64,000 nucleotides of DNA from Bremerella sp. JC817 (GTDB lineage Bacteria; Planctomycetota; Planctomycetia; Pirellulales; Pirellulaceae). Positions within the stretch are counted from its first letter, which is position 1. Each line of letters opens with the position of its first letter. The notes beneath the pieces are model-generated. The model had not been told where the DNA came from. It saw only the letters and a list, made by a program, of their open reading frames with translations, and ran no database searches. The translations under genes and the position numbers were made by a program. The stretch lies in contig NZ_JBFEFG010000280.1 of NCBI RefSeq assembly GCF_040718835.1, forward strand, positions 496,001 through 560,000, read 5' to 3'. Positions 37,683-46,040 of the stretch are shown here, piece after piece.

Positions 37683-38801
37683 ATGGCTAAGCGAAAAGGC
37701 GCCGAAGAAGACGAAGGGCTCGACTCGCTGCTCGATACCATGTTCAACGTGGTGGGTATTCTCATCATCGTGTTGGTTGTGGTGCAGCTGGGTATGCAAG
37801 AGTCGGTCAAACAGATCGCCAACAGTATGCGGGTCGATCCATTGGCCTTGGAACAACTGATCAAGGACCTGGAAGAAGCCCAGAAAGAAAAACTGAAGGT
37901 TGAGTCCGACCTCAAGGAATTGAACCCGGACGAACAAGATCTCGAAGCGTTGATCAAGCGTCTGCAATCGGAATCGATTGCCAAAGAAGCGATCCTCAAA
38001 TCGCAACAAGGCGCGCTCGACAAAGCTTTGATCGCCCAGAAAGACGCGTTGGAAATGGCCAAAAAGGCCGAAGCCAACAAAGAGCAGCGTGAGAAACTGT
38101 CGAGCGAGCTGAACAGCATGATCGATCAGATCGCCAAGCTGGAAGCAACCCTCGACGACACGCCACCCCGGGCACAAAAGCCAGCCAAGATCGTGAATCT
38201 TCCCGATCCACGACCTGCACCGGAAGGGATCAAGGAGGCCACGTTCTTGTGCGTTGGTAATCAGGTCTATCCGATTATCGACGAACCACTGCGTGACGCC
38301 GCTCGCAAACGGACCGAGTACCAGGCCGAACGTGGCATGCGAAAGTACGTTTCCGATCCGAAGAAGGGAATCGACGCCGAGAAGTTCGTGAAGGATTTCA
38401 ACGAGCGTCCGATGACCGACGATTACTTCCGGATCTCGATGTACGCGGCGGGTCGCGATCCACGACTTCGCCTTGAACCGAAAGAAGACCAGGGCTTCAA
38501 GATCGCGGAGATTCAAAACCCGCGTTCCCGGTTCCGTCGTTTGTTGAGCCAAGTCGATCCAACGAAGTTCTACTTCAAGTTCATCGTCCTGCCCGACAGC
38601 TACGAAGCCTACGTCGAAACCCGTCACGTCACCGACGAGATGGGCTACCTGGCTGGGTGGACTCCGGTCGATGCGAACTGGACGTACACGACCTGGGTAG
38701 GAGGCAAAGTGAAGTTCGGTCCCGAACCACCTCCCCCCGATCCGAACGCCCCCAAGCCGCCACCCAAACCGGCCGGGCCGAAGCCAAATGTCCTCGACTA
38801 G
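37683..38801 (+). CDS. ExbD/TolR-like protein with coiled coil, second partner
   Basis: A 372-residue protein similar in layout to the previous one: MAKRKGAEEDEGLDSLLDTMFNVVG ... one TM helix (about 21-38), a coiled coil (about 55-160) and a C-terminal domain (about 190-350), ending in a Pro-rich tail (PPPPDPNAPKPPPKPAGPKP). The LDTMFN segment, with Asp before the TM, resembles the conserved acidic TM-proximal part of ExbD/TolR. So the cassette has one MotA-like and two different ExbD-like subunits. The gap to the previous gene is 62 bases. Confidence 0.78.
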   Translation: MAKRKGAEEDEGLDSLLDTMFNVVGILIIVLVVVQLGMQESVKQIANSMRVDPLALEQLIKDLEEAQKEKLKVESDLKELNPDEQDLEALIKRLQSESIAKEAILKSQQGALDKALIAQKDALEMAKKAEANKEQREKLSSELNSMIDQIAKLEATLDDTPPRAQKPAKIVNLPDPRPAPEGIKEATFLCVGNQVYPIIDEPLRDAARKRTEYQAERGMRKYVSDPKKGIDAEKFVKDFNERPMTDDYFRISMYAAGRDPRLRLEPKEDQGFKIAEIQNPRSRFRRLLSQVDPTKFYFKFIVLPDSYEAYVETRHVTDEMGYLAGWTPVDANWTYTTWVGGKVKFGPEPPPPDPNAPKPPPKPAGPKPNVLD

Positions 38802-38846
38802 GGGCTTGGTGTAAGGCATCACCTTTCACCCAGCCTCGATCCACCA

Positions 38847-38872
38847 GAAGCCGACTCTCGCGGGTCGGCTTC
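38847..38872 (+). terminator. Possible terminator of the motor cassette
   Basis: GAAGCCGACTC pairs with GGGTCGGCTTC around a TCGC loop: an 11-bp stem with one T-G wobble, 45 bases after the last stop. No strong T-tract follows. Confidence 0.5.
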
Positions 38873-38970
38873 GGCGATTTCTTGCCGGAAACCAAAGGCC
38901 CGACGACGAAACGCTAGCGATCCAAATTGCCGAAATCTGAAGATCTTGGCTGAGAAAGAGCTACCCCAAA

Positions 38971-38999
38971 TTGACAACACTAAGGCCATGGGGCATACT
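38971..38999 (+). promoter_or_regulatory. Candidate sigma-70-type promoter upstream of tRNA-Gly
   Basis: TTGACA (38971-38976) and CATACT (38994-38999) are separated by 17 bases. It would start transcription about 120 bases before the tRNA, so a leader is implied. The -10 matches the consensus at 4 of 6 bases. Confidence 0.4.
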
Positions 39000-39079
39000 T
39001 CTTTCTCTGGCAAGCAAAAATTTGTTTGCCCCGGGTAGACCGGTCCCGATTTTTCGGTAAACTGGGTCTTTCCTAGATG

Positions 39080-39096
39080 AGGGAACGACGTTCCCT
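39080..39096. repeat. Inverted repeat in the tRNA leader
   Basis: AGGGAAC-GAC-GTTCCCT is a 7-bp stem with a 3-base loop, 30 bases before the tRNA. It could be a processing or regulatory hairpin, or a chance palindrome. Confidence 0.4.
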
Positions 39097-39126
39097 ATGT
39101 AGATTTGGGAATTTCGGTTCCTGTTT

Positions 39127-39199
39127 GCGGGTGTAGCTCAGTTGGTAGAGCACAACGTTGCCAACGTTGTTGTCGACGGTTCGAATCCGTTCACCCGCT
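39127..39199 (+). tRNA. tRNA-Gly (anticodon GCC)
   Basis: A full cloverleaf. The acceptor GCGGGTG pairs with CACCCGC; the D-arm is GCTC ... GAGC; the anticodon stem CAACG/CGTTG encloses TTGCCAA with GCC; the T-arm has GACGG TTCGAAT CCGTT. Discriminator T39199. CCA is not encoded. It lies 249 bases upstream of tig. Confidence 0.96.
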
Positions 39200-39389
39200 C
39201 TTCCTTTTTTTCTGCAGCGTCCGTCGAGTCAAATCGATCGTGACGCCTACCGCAGAAAAACATCTGGTGGATGTGGCTCTTGGCAAACGCTTTGCCACAT
39301 CGCCACGTTTCATTTGAGACGCAATGACGAGTCTCGCGGCGTGGGTGAGGAGAAGCCCACCCATTCTGCAATGAAGTCATTTGCCTGAC

Positions 39390-39422
39390 AAACCCCAGCC
39401 AGTCGCGGGGTTTCTTGTTTTT
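39390..39422 (+). terminator. Terminator downstream of tRNA-Gly
   Basis: AAACCCC pairs with GGGGTTT around a 10-base loop, followed by CTTGTTTTT. It would separate the tRNA transcript from tig, whose start is only 27 bases beyond. Confidence 0.7.
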
Positions 39423-39448
39423 CACCCCAGATTTTGCGGAATCGTTGC

Positions 39449-40909
39449 ATGAGTTCGCCTGAAACCGAAAACACCGAAGGTGCGGTCGCCGAAGCAGAAG
39501 CCCCCAAGAAGTTGACCTTGGACGTTAAGGTTGATGCTCCGAGCTCCTGCCAGCGTCACGTCACGGTGACCGTTTCCCGTGAAGATATCGATCGCTACTT
39601 CGACGTAGCCATCGAAGACATGGTCCCCAACGCTGCCGTGCCAGGTTTCCGTAAGGGCAATGCTCCGAAGAAGCTGGTCGAGAAGCGCTTCCGCAGTGAA
39701 GTGAAGGATCAGGTCAAAGGCACGCTGTTGATGGACAGCATGACCCAAGCGACCGAAGAACAATCGTTCTCGGCCATCAGCGAACCAGACTTCAACTACT
39801 CGGCCATCGAGTTGCCCGAAGAAGGCTCGCTGACCTTTGAATTCGACATCGAAGTTCGTCCAGAATTCGATCTGCCGAAGTGGAAGGGCCTGCAGCTTGA
39901 AAAGCCAAGCAAGGAATTCGGCAAAGAAGACATCGACAAGCACCTGAAGCAGGTGCTGGGTCGTTACGCTTCGCTGGTTCCACACGAAGGTGCCGCCGAA
40001 ACCGACGACTACCTGGTCTGCAATCTGACCTTCAAGCACGACGGCCAGAAGCTGGCACACGCCGAAGAAGAAACCATTCGCCTGCGTGAAAAGCTGAGCT
40101 TCCAGGACGCTAAGTGGGAAGACTTCGGCAAGGAAATGGCCGGTGCCAAGGCTGGCGACAAGAAGACCGTCACGCTGACCATCTCGGACGAAGCTGCCAA
40201 CGAACAAATGCGTGGCAAGCAGGTCGAAATGGAAATCGAAGTCCTCGAAGTCAAGCGTACCGAACTGCCTGAAATGGACGAAGCGTTCCTGAAGCAGATC
40301 GGCGGCTTTGAAAGCGAAGGCGACCTGCGTGACTACGTGAAGCAGGACATGGAACGCCAGATGGCTTACCACCAGCAGCAGCGTTTGCGTCAGCAGATCA
40401 CTGAGCAACTGACCAAGGACGCCAACTGGGAACTGCCACCAGCACTGCTGAAGCGACAGGCCCGCCGAGAACTGGAACGTGCGATCCTGGAACTCCGTTC
40501 GGCTGGCTTCGGCGAAGACGACATTCGTGCTCACGAGAACGAACTGCGTCAGAACAGCATGGCTTCGACCCGCAAGGCCCTGAAGGAACACTTCATCCTG
40601 GAACGCATTGCGGAAGAAGAAAACATCGAAGACACGCCGCAAGACTACGATATTGAAGTGATGCAGATCGCCATGCAGCGTGGTGAATCGCCACGTCGTA
40701 TTCGTGCCCAACTGGAAAAGGGGGGCATGATGGACGTTCTGCGGAACCAGATCATCGAACGTAAGGTTATCGACCTGATCAACGGCGAAGCCACCCACAC
40801 CGAAACCGATGCCGACCTGCAACAGAGCAACACCGCTGCCGTCAACATCCTGATCTGTGGTGAAGGCGAAGACGCCGCTCCGGCTGCCGCCGAAGAAGCT
40901 GCTGAATAG
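39449..40909 (+). CDS. tig: Trigger factor
   Basis: A 486-residue ribosome-associated chaperone and peptidyl-prolyl isomerase. After a short acidic N-terminal extension, the ribosome-binding segment with VPGFRKGNAPKK (the GFRxGxxP motif) is near residue 65. The FKBP-like PPIase part (about 155-250) and C-terminal helical arms (about 265-440) follow. The tail (about 465-486) is rich in Glu/Ala. The ATG at 39449 is preferred over the upstream in-frame TTG at 39434. First gene of the tig-clpP-clpP region. Confidence 0.95.
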   Translation: MSSPETENTEGAVAEAEAPKKLTLDVKVDAPSSCQRHVTVTVSREDIDRYFDVAIEDMVPNAAVPGFRKGNAPKKLVEKRFRSEVKDQVKGTLLMDSMTQATEEQSFSAISEPDFNYSAIELPEEGSLTFEFDIEVRPEFDLPKWKGLQLEKPSKEFGKEDIDKHLKQVLGRYASLVPHEGAAETDDYLVCNLTFKHDGQKLAHAEEETIRLREKLSFQDAKWEDFGKEMAGAKAGDKKTVTLTISDEAANEQMRGKQVEMEIEVLEVKRTELPEMDEAFLKQIGGFESEGDLRDYVKQDMERQMAYHQQQRLRQQITEQLTKDANWELPPALLKRQARRELERAILELRSAGFGEDDIRAHENELRQNSMASTRKALKEHFILERIAEEENIEDTPQDYDIEVMQIAMQRGESPRRIRAQLEKGGMMDVLRNQIIERKVIDLINGEATHTETDADLQQSNTAAVNILICGEGEDAAPAAAEEAAE

Positions 40910-40931
40910 TTCGGCACGCGAATCAAAACAG

Positions 40932-40963
40932 AAGCCCCGATGCCAGCATCGGGGCTTTTTTTG
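40932..40963 (+). terminator. Rho-independent terminator of tig
   Basis: AAGCCCCGATG pairs with CATCGGGGCTT around a 4-base loop (CCAG), followed by a T-run. 22 bases after the tig stop. Confidence 0.93.
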
Positions 40964-41272
40964 TTTCTTGAGGGGCATCGCGGGTCGCCGCACGCAGAGG
41001 CAAGAGCCCCGTCAAATCGCGCGGCGGAGGCCTGGAATCTTTAGCGATGTTAAAATATTCCGGCTGATACCGATTAGCAAAGGTACAAAAATTTCGCCGC
41101 CCCCAACCCCAAGTGTCTTCTACGGTTGTCTTCCCCTGGTAACTAGAGACAATAACCGTGTATCAAGGTACTTCTCGTAGTTTGCTTCGCCGAAGCGGAC
41201 CGGGCAGGCAGGGGGACTAGTCCTGTGCCGCGGCGTCCTTGACGGCACGTTGTAATGGAAGGATCGACGACC
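40964..41272. other. Intergenic region upstream of clpP1
   Basis: About 309 bases after the tig terminator. It includes AAGGA at 41259-41263 as ribosome site for clpP1 and probably its promoter; TTAAAAT near 41047 is only a weak -10-like match. No gene seen. Confidence 0.45.
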
Positions 41273-41902
41273 ATGTTTTCTCATTTTCCTCATGCCTCTG
41301 CCGAGCCTATGGCGATGGCCTCTGAATACCAGCGGCAGCGTCAGATGACGATCAACGATCTGCTGTTGGAAAACCGGATCATCTTCCTGCAAGGAGAGAT
41401 CTACGACGGTAACGCCAACCAGCTGGTCATGCAGTTGCTTTACCTGCAAAGTGAGAATCGCCGCAAGCCGATCCACTTCTACATCAACAGCCCTGGCGGT
41501 AGCGTCACCGCGACCATGGCCATCTACGACACCATGCACATGCTGTCGTGCCCAGTGGCAACCTACTGCGTCGGTCTGGCCGCCAGTGGTGGTGCGATCC
41601 TGCTGGCCGGCGGTGCCGCTGGCAAGCGATTCATCCTGCCACACGCCAAGGTCATGATTCACCAGCCACACGGCGGTGTCGGTGGCCAGGTGAGCGACAT
41701 CGAAATTCAAGCCAACGAGATCATCAAGACCCGTGAAGAGCTGAACAAGATCCTGGCCGATCACTGCTCGCAGCCAATCGACAAGATCGCCAAAGACGTC
41801 AATCGCGACTACTACATGAACGCCACCGAGGCCAAGGAATATCGGATTGTCGACGAAATCCTCACCAAGCCGCCTGCAGATCAGGCCGGTGAAGAAGACT
41901 AA
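41273..41902 (+). CDS. clpP: ATP-dependent Clp protease proteolytic subunit, first copy
   Basis: A 209-residue ClpP with an N-terminal extension of about 24 residues. The catalytic triad is Ser105 (GLAASGGA), His130 (IHQPHGG) and Asp179 (VNRDYYM). The nucleophile motif reads SGG in place of the usual SMG. The start at ATG 41273 is preferred over ATG 41255 because AAGGA is at a reasonable distance. It probably mixes with the second ClpP to form a heteromeric barrel; the ATPase (ClpX/ClpA/ClpC) is not in the window. Confidence 0.93.
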   Translation: MFSHFPHASAEPMAMASEYQRQRQMTINDLLLENRIIFLQGEIYDGNANQLVMQLLYLQSENRRKPIHFYINSPGGSVTATMAIYDTMHMLSCPVATYCVGLAASGGAILLAGGAAGKRFILPHAKVMIHQPHGGVGGQVSDIEIQANEIIKTREELNKILADHCSQPIDKIAKDVNRDYYMNATEAKEYRIVDEILTKPPADQAGEED

Positions 41903-42040
41903 GTCGACTGGGCCTGGGAACGGGTCTTCTCGTCAGCCAGGCGAGCGGACAACTGCCAACGGCACCCAGGCTCACACCAACATCATTCCTGATTTGATCT
42001 GATATTCCGAATCCAACATCCAGAAACTGGAGTCTATACC

Positions 42041-42631
42041 ATGCCTCTGATCCCTTACGTGGTGGAAAAAAGCGGTCGTGAAGAACGCGTTTTCGATATC
42101 TACTCTCGCCTGCTGAAAGACCGCATCGTCTTTCTGGGAACCGGCGTGAACGACGAAGTTGCCAACCTGATCGTCGCTCAGATGCTGTTCCTGCAGTCGG
42201 AAGACCCGAAGGCCGACATCAACCTCTACATCAACAGCCCTGGTGGTAGCGTTAGCGCCGGTATGGCGATCTACGACACCATGCAGTTTGTGACCTGCGA
42301 CGTGGCGACCTACTGCATCGGTCAGGCCGCTTCGATGGGTGCCGTTCTGCTGACCGCCGGTGCCGCTGGCAAGCGTTACGCGTTGCCAAATGCCCGCGTC
42401 ATGATCCACCAGCCGCTGGCCGGTATGCAGGGTACCGCCGAAGACATCCTGATTCACGCAACCGAGTTCAAGCGCATCAAGCAGCGTATGAACGAGATCT
42501 TGCTGAAGCACACCGGCAAGCCGATCGAACAGATCGAAGCCGACACCGATCGCGACCGCTTCCTGAGCGCCGCCGAAGCCGCCGAGTACGGCTTGATCGA
42601 TCAAGTCGTCGAGCACATGGAAAGCAAGTAA
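42041..42631 (+). CDS. clpP: ATP-dependent Clp protease proteolytic subunit, second copy
   Basis: A 196-residue ClpP of standard length and sequence. The triad is Ser98 (GQAASMGA), His123 (MIHQPLAG) and Asp172 (TDRDRF), with the head-domain [18 protein letters not shown]. It is closer to E. coli ClpP than the first copy. It lies 138 bases downstream of it, with GGAG about 9 bases before the ATG, and ends at a strong terminator. Confidence 0.96.
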   Translation: MPLIPYVVEKSGREERVFDIYSRLLKDRIVFLGTGVNDEVANLIVAQMLFLQSEDPKADINLYINSPGGSVSAGMAIYDTMQFVTCDVATYCIGQAASMGAVLLTAGAAGKRYALPNARVMIHQPLAGMQGTAEDILIHATEFKRIKQRMNEILLKHTGKPIEQIEADTDRDRFLSAAEAAEYGLIDQVVEHMESK

Positions 42632-42663
42632 GCGTTGCTTTCGTTTCGACGAATCGCCTAGAA

Positions 42664-42693
42664 AAGCCCGCACTTCGGTGTGGGCTTTTTTTT
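42664..42693. terminator. Bidirectional terminator between clpP2 and the TPR gene
   Basis: AAGCCCGCAC pairs with GTGTGGGCTT (one G-T wobble) around a TTCG loop. T-runs flank it on both strands (TTTTTTTT on plus, TTTT on minus), so it serves clpP and the convergent minus-strand gene. Confidence 0.9.
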
Positions 42694-42698
42694 ATTGG

Positions 42699-43217
42699 CT
42701 AAGTAGCTTCTTCCGGCTCGCCTTCGGCCGCATCGCCATCGATCTGGCTCTCGACCAATCGCAAACCTTGCTGCGCGAGGCGATTCTTGGGGCCCATCTT
42801 CAGGGCCTGTTCGTAGTGCGACTGTGCTTCAGGCCAACGGCTCAGCTGTAGGTAACAGTTACCCAGGTTACAGAGGGCCATCTCGCGATAGCTCATCGGC
42901 GAAGGCGACATCAGCACGACCGCTCGAAAGTTGTCGATCCAAGGATACTTCTCGAAGAACTCGAGGCTCTTCTGATGCTCGATCAGGGCTTCTTCAAACT
43001 GAAACTGGCTCATCAAGTGAACGCCTTGGCGGTGGTGGTACGGCACCACGTAACGGCTGGTGATCGAATAGATCAACATGATCGGCATCCCAATCAAGAT
43101 CGCCCAATCGACGCTGTCCGTGATCGCATAGACCGTTCCGCAGACGACGCTGTAAACGACGATCTGAGGAATCGTTCCCAACCAGGAGATCGGGCGATAG
43201 ACAGGGGGGCGTGACAT
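42699..43217 (-). CDS. Membrane-anchored TPR protein
   Basis: A 172-residue protein. Two hydrophobic helices at about 14-30 and 36-52 (WLGTIPQIVVYSVVCGTVYA ... WAILIGMPIMLIYSITS) are followed by TPR-like helices (about 75-160, with LCNLGNCYLQLSRWPEAQSHYEQAL). Start MSRPPVYRP at ATG 43217; the longer frame to 43271 is less convincing. Possible scaffold of the envelope. No family named. Confidence 0.72.
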   Translation of the reverse strand: MSRPPVYRPISWLGTIPQIVVYSVVCGTVYAITDSVDWAILIGMPIMLIYSITSRYVVPYHHRQGVHLMSQFQFEEALIEHQKSLEFFEKYPWIDNFRAVVLMSPSPMSYREMALCNLGNCYLQLSRWPEAQSHYEQALKMGPKNRLAQQGLRLVESQIDGDAAEGEPEEAT

Positions 43218-43286
43218 CGAGAAGCCGTTAGCAGGAAAGCGAAACGCAACCAGTTCGCCGAATCGTATCACAACCGCCCGTCGCCG

Positions 43287-43664
43287 TCATTCCATTGGGC
43301 TCGTAATCCGCTGCACAACGTCGACTCCAATGCCGTTGGGATCTCGCAATACAAAGTGCCGGTCCCCCCATGGTTCGTCTCGCAGCGGTTGCTCGATCGC
43401 TTGCCCCAGAGACGTAAACCGGGCCAGTTCGGCCTGGGCGTCGGTGACGTCGATGGTGATCCACATCCCTTCGCCGGCATACGCACGCTGAAAGAGCGGG
43501 TGCTGCCCTTCCATGCCTGGCAACAGAAAGCCGATCTCGCTCGTGCCCAGTTTCAATAGGACGAACCAGTCTTCTTCAAACAAGATCTCACAGCCAAAGA
43601 GCTGCGTGTAAAACGCCTTCGATTCGGCGATCTTTTCCGTGACGACTCCGCACCAAAGCTTCAT
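43287..43664 (-). CDS. VOC-family (glyoxalase/bleomycin-resistance-like) protein
   Basis: A 125-residue VOC domain: MKLWCGVVTEKIAESKAFYTQLFGCEI ..., WFVLLKLG, GMWITIDVTDAQAELARFTS and HFVLRDPNGIGVDVVQ. AGGAG lies 7 bases before the ATG. Metal ligands are not fully standard. It lies 20 bases behind the AraC-type gene on the same strand, so the two form an operon. Confidence 0.82.
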   Translation of the reverse strand: MKLWCGVVTEKIAESKAFYTQLFGCEILFEEDWFVLLKLGTSEIGFLLPGMEGQHPLFQRAYAGEGMWITIDVTDAQAELARFTSLGQAIEQPLRDEPWGDRHFVLRDPNGIGVDVVQRITSPME

Positions 43665-43684
43665 TGGGAATCTCCTGAACCAAC

Positions 43685-44458
43685 TTACTGGTGAAAGGAG
43701 TCATTTTGTGCAGACGCGTCAGCACCGTCTTGGAAGAATGCGACATGCTGCTGGCGATATTGCTTCGGGGTGCAGCCCGCCAGGCGGCGAAACTCGTTGG
43801 TCATGTGGCTTTGGTCGGTGAAGCCGCAGTTCAAAGCGATACGCGCCAAAGCAAGCTGCGGCTGACGTAGTTGCTGGGTGACCTGTTCGAACCGCACGAT
43901 TGAAGCAAACAGCTTCGGCGACACGCCCACCAGGTCAAGGAAGTCACGCTCCAACTGGCGGCGACTCTTGCCATACATGCCTGCGGCCTCGGCGATCGAG
44001 ACCGACCCGCGCGAACGCTCGATCCAATCGACCACGGCATCAATTGGCTTCTCAGCCGGCGATGCGCGATGCAGGTGTTGCTGCAACATGCCATCGAGCA
44101 TCTTCCCATGCAAGCCGCCGTCGAGCGCGTCCCACAATGGTTCCAGGGAAAAGCGGAGCAGGGGAGAGGCCTCTTCCGCGTTGTCAGTCAGTGTATGGGC
44201 ACCAACATCGATGAAGTGCCGAGCCTGTCCCGGGCGAAAGCGAATCCCCAGGTAATGGTTACCAGTCCCCAGCGAGATGTCGGTCGCTTCGGTCGAGGTA
44301 CCAAATAACCAACTCGCGACTTCGCTTCCGTTCCACTGGACCACGAGGTCGATTGAACCATCTGGCAGAATGCAATGCGTCGTTGCCGGACTGTTATGGC
44401 TCAGCCAATAGTGCCGCACGAACGGGCGCAGGCAACGGGATGGTAAAAAGGTTTGCAT
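43685..44458 (-). CDS. AraC-family transcriptional regulator
   Basis: A 257-residue regulator. The N-terminal part (about 1-125) resembles the DUF6597-type AraC sensory domain (PFVRHYWLSH ... ILPDGSIDLVVQWNG). The C-terminal HTH domain (about 140-240) has two helix-turn-helix units (SIAEAAGMYGKSRRQLERDFLD and ALARIALNCGFTDQSHMTNEFRRLAGCTPKQYR). The downstream VOC gene is the likely target or partner. Confidence 0.88.
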   Translation of the reverse strand: MQTFLPSRCLRPFVRHYWLSHNSPATTHCILPDGSIDLVVQWNGSEVASWLFGTSTEATDISLGTGNHYLGIRFRPGQARHFIDVGAHTLTDNAEEASPLLRFSLEPLWDALDGGLHGKMLDGMLQQHLHRASPAEKPIDAVVDWIERSRGSVSIAEAAGMYGKSRRQLERDFLDLVGVSPKLFASIVRFEQVTQQLRQPQLALARIALNCGFTDQSHMTNEFRRLAGCTPKQYRQQHVAFFQDGADASAQNDSFHQ

Positions 44459-44483
44459 CGCGACATTCTTCGCCAGGCGATTG

Positions 44484-45212
44484 TCACCATCGTAAGAACA
44501 GAACCATGAGAATCACGCCCCAGAACGCTCCTCCCACGATATTCAGGGCGAACGCTCGATAGAAGCGGGTATTCCCTTCCGGCGTGAATTGCTGCGTCTG
44601 CTGAAGTGCGAGAACTAGCAGATACATCGAATACAGATTGGCGAATATCGGCAGACCACACAGTCCGAAAATCGAAGCCCGCCAGGCTCGCTTCAACATC
44701 GCTTCCGCTTCGTCGTGGACCTCGTCGAGCTTGCCGGGCATCAAGGCTCCGCGATTGTTCTCTCGCGGCGAAGCAAACGGATTGGCCGCGTCGGTGCTCG
44801 CCGAGAAACGAGGCCGGGGAACGTTTTCGTCGAGTTCGTTACCGTCAGGAGCGACGTGATGGCCAGCGGTCACTGGCATCTCTGCTTCGACTTCATCGCG
44901 ACTTTGGCCACACTTCCAGCACACATCGAACCCAGCGTCGACGACCTCTTGGCATTCTCCGCAAAACCAGGCTTCTCCAGGACGATGGTCTGCTTCTTGT
45001 CGCAGTTGCTCCAACACTTCCGCCGCAGCGGGGATGTCGGCCGAAGAGACGATCACATTGACATCACCAATAGCACCAATGTAGCTGAGTGCTGTTTTGA
45101 TTTCGTCTCCTTCAACAAAGGCGCGGATCCCTTGCTCCTCGAGCACAGCCTTCAATTGATGTGCTTCCGCGGGGTTGCCAAAGCTGGCGACACGTTGAAA
45201 TTCGGAGGCCAT
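44484..45212 (-). CDS. DUF2007-like / zinc-ribbon / membrane protein
   Basis: A 242-residue fusion. Residues 1-72 look like DUF2007 (VASFGNPAEAHQLKAVLEEQGI and DVNVIVSSADIPAAAEVL), a ferredoxin-like signalling domain. Cys84, 87, 98 and 101 (FCGECQ ... CWKCGQ) form a zinc ribbon. An acidic linker leads to two or more TM helices (about 183-202 and 222-241). It could sense a ligand and transmit it to the membrane; no partner is clear. Ends 25 bases upstream of the AraC start, same strand. Confidence 0.75.
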   Translation of the reverse strand: MASEFQRVASFGNPAEAHQLKAVLEEQGIRAFVEGDEIKTALSYIGAIGDVNVIVSSADIPAAAEVLEQLRQEADHRPGEAWFCGECQEVVDAGFDVCWKCGQSRDEVEAEMPVTAGHHVAPDGNELDENVPRPRFSASTDAANPFASPRENNRGALMPGKLDEVHDEAEAMLKRAWRASIFGLCGLPIFANLYSMYLLVLALQQTQQFTPEGNTRFYRAFALNIVGGAFWGVILMVLFLRW

Positions 45213-45235
45213 GAAAATCTCTCGTTCCGGTTCGT

Positions 45236-45847
45236 CTAGTTTGCCAAGAGCAGCAAAGCGTGCTGCTGCTGGGCGACTTCATCCAAGCACTCGGTCAGCA
45301 GCTCGTGAAAGTCTTGAAGTTCTTCAATCACGATCGCCGATTCCTCCAGGCTCGAAAGCTCTTCCTCCAGGCGAATGACTTCGTCTGGATCGAGCCACGC
45401 GAACAAGCATCCGTCGTCTTCCACTGTATCGCCCCGCAGTGGCCGACCCAGGTCGAGGTACTCGAGCAACTTTAACGAATCGACCGTGATACAGCCGGTC
45501 AGCATCTTGCGATACGGTCCCCAACAACCGTAATGATGCCAGCCACGTTGGTTGAACGAATAGTCGGATTTGACGTCCAGCTTCCACACCACCGCCAGCC
45601 GCCGAATGAGTGCCTGCCAGGTGCCTGGCTCTTCGGAAGGTGGTGACTTGCTCAAGATCATCTCTTGAACCATGGCCTGGAATTCGTCGTGCTCTTCGGC
45701 ATCGACGTCGTCTTCGCCATAGAGCGCAGCAAGATCGTCCTGGATGAGCCGCTTCAATTGATCGGCCAGATCTTCGTCGCCCGAGGCGACCGCGGCCTGA
45801 AGCGGTTGCATCGATGGTAAAGAGACGAGTTCGGTTCGCGTTGACAT
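45236..45847 (-). CDS. Acidic soluble protein of unknown function, paralogue of 47659-48294
   Basis: A 203-residue soluble protein rich in Glu, Asp and Leu. Start ATG 45847 is preferred over GTG 45853 because the paralogue begins with the same MSTRT. Shared features are PPSEEPGTW, the paired Trp-His-His/Tyr segment GWHHYGCWGPYR (WKHYHIWDPYR in the paralogue), LEYLDLGRPLRGDTVEDDGCLFAWL and a helical end. No family recognised. The two copies flank the porin gene. Confidence 0.75.
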   Translation of the reverse strand: MSTRTELVSLPSMQPLQAAVASGDEDLADQLKRLIQDDLAALYGEDDVDAEEHDEFQAMVQEMILSKSPPSEEPGTWQALIRRLAVVWKLDVKSDYSFNQRGWHHYGCWGPYRKMLTGCITVDSLKLLEYLDLGRPLRGDTVEDDGCLFAWLDPDEVIRLEEELSSLEESAIVIEELQDFHELLTECLDEVAQQQHALLLLAN

Positions 45848-45975
45848 GTCCACGCTTTAGAAAGGGGTCAGGGCATCCACATAGGGGTTGTCCCGAAAAT
45901 ACCCTTTTCCGAGTGCGTGTCAAACGAATTCGCCAAAGTAGCATCGATGCGACGTGTTACTTTCCGATCCCTTCG

Positions 45976-46009
45976 AAACAAAATCAGACCGCCCGAAGTG
46001 CGGCCTGAT
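45976..46009 (-). terminator. Terminator of the porin gene (minus strand)
   Basis: Read on the minus strand, ATCAGGCCGC pairs with GCGGTCTGAT (one G-T wobble), followed by TTTGTTTT. It lies 32 bases after the porin stop. Confidence 0.9.
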
Positions 46010-46040
46010 GTCGGTAAGCATGTATTGAGATCACCGCGTT

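Noticed and set aside
35083..38801. Zorya defence system
   Set aside because: The MotA-like and ExbD-like genes fit partly, but no ZorC/D/E-type helicase or nuclease is adjacent and two ExbD-like partners are present.
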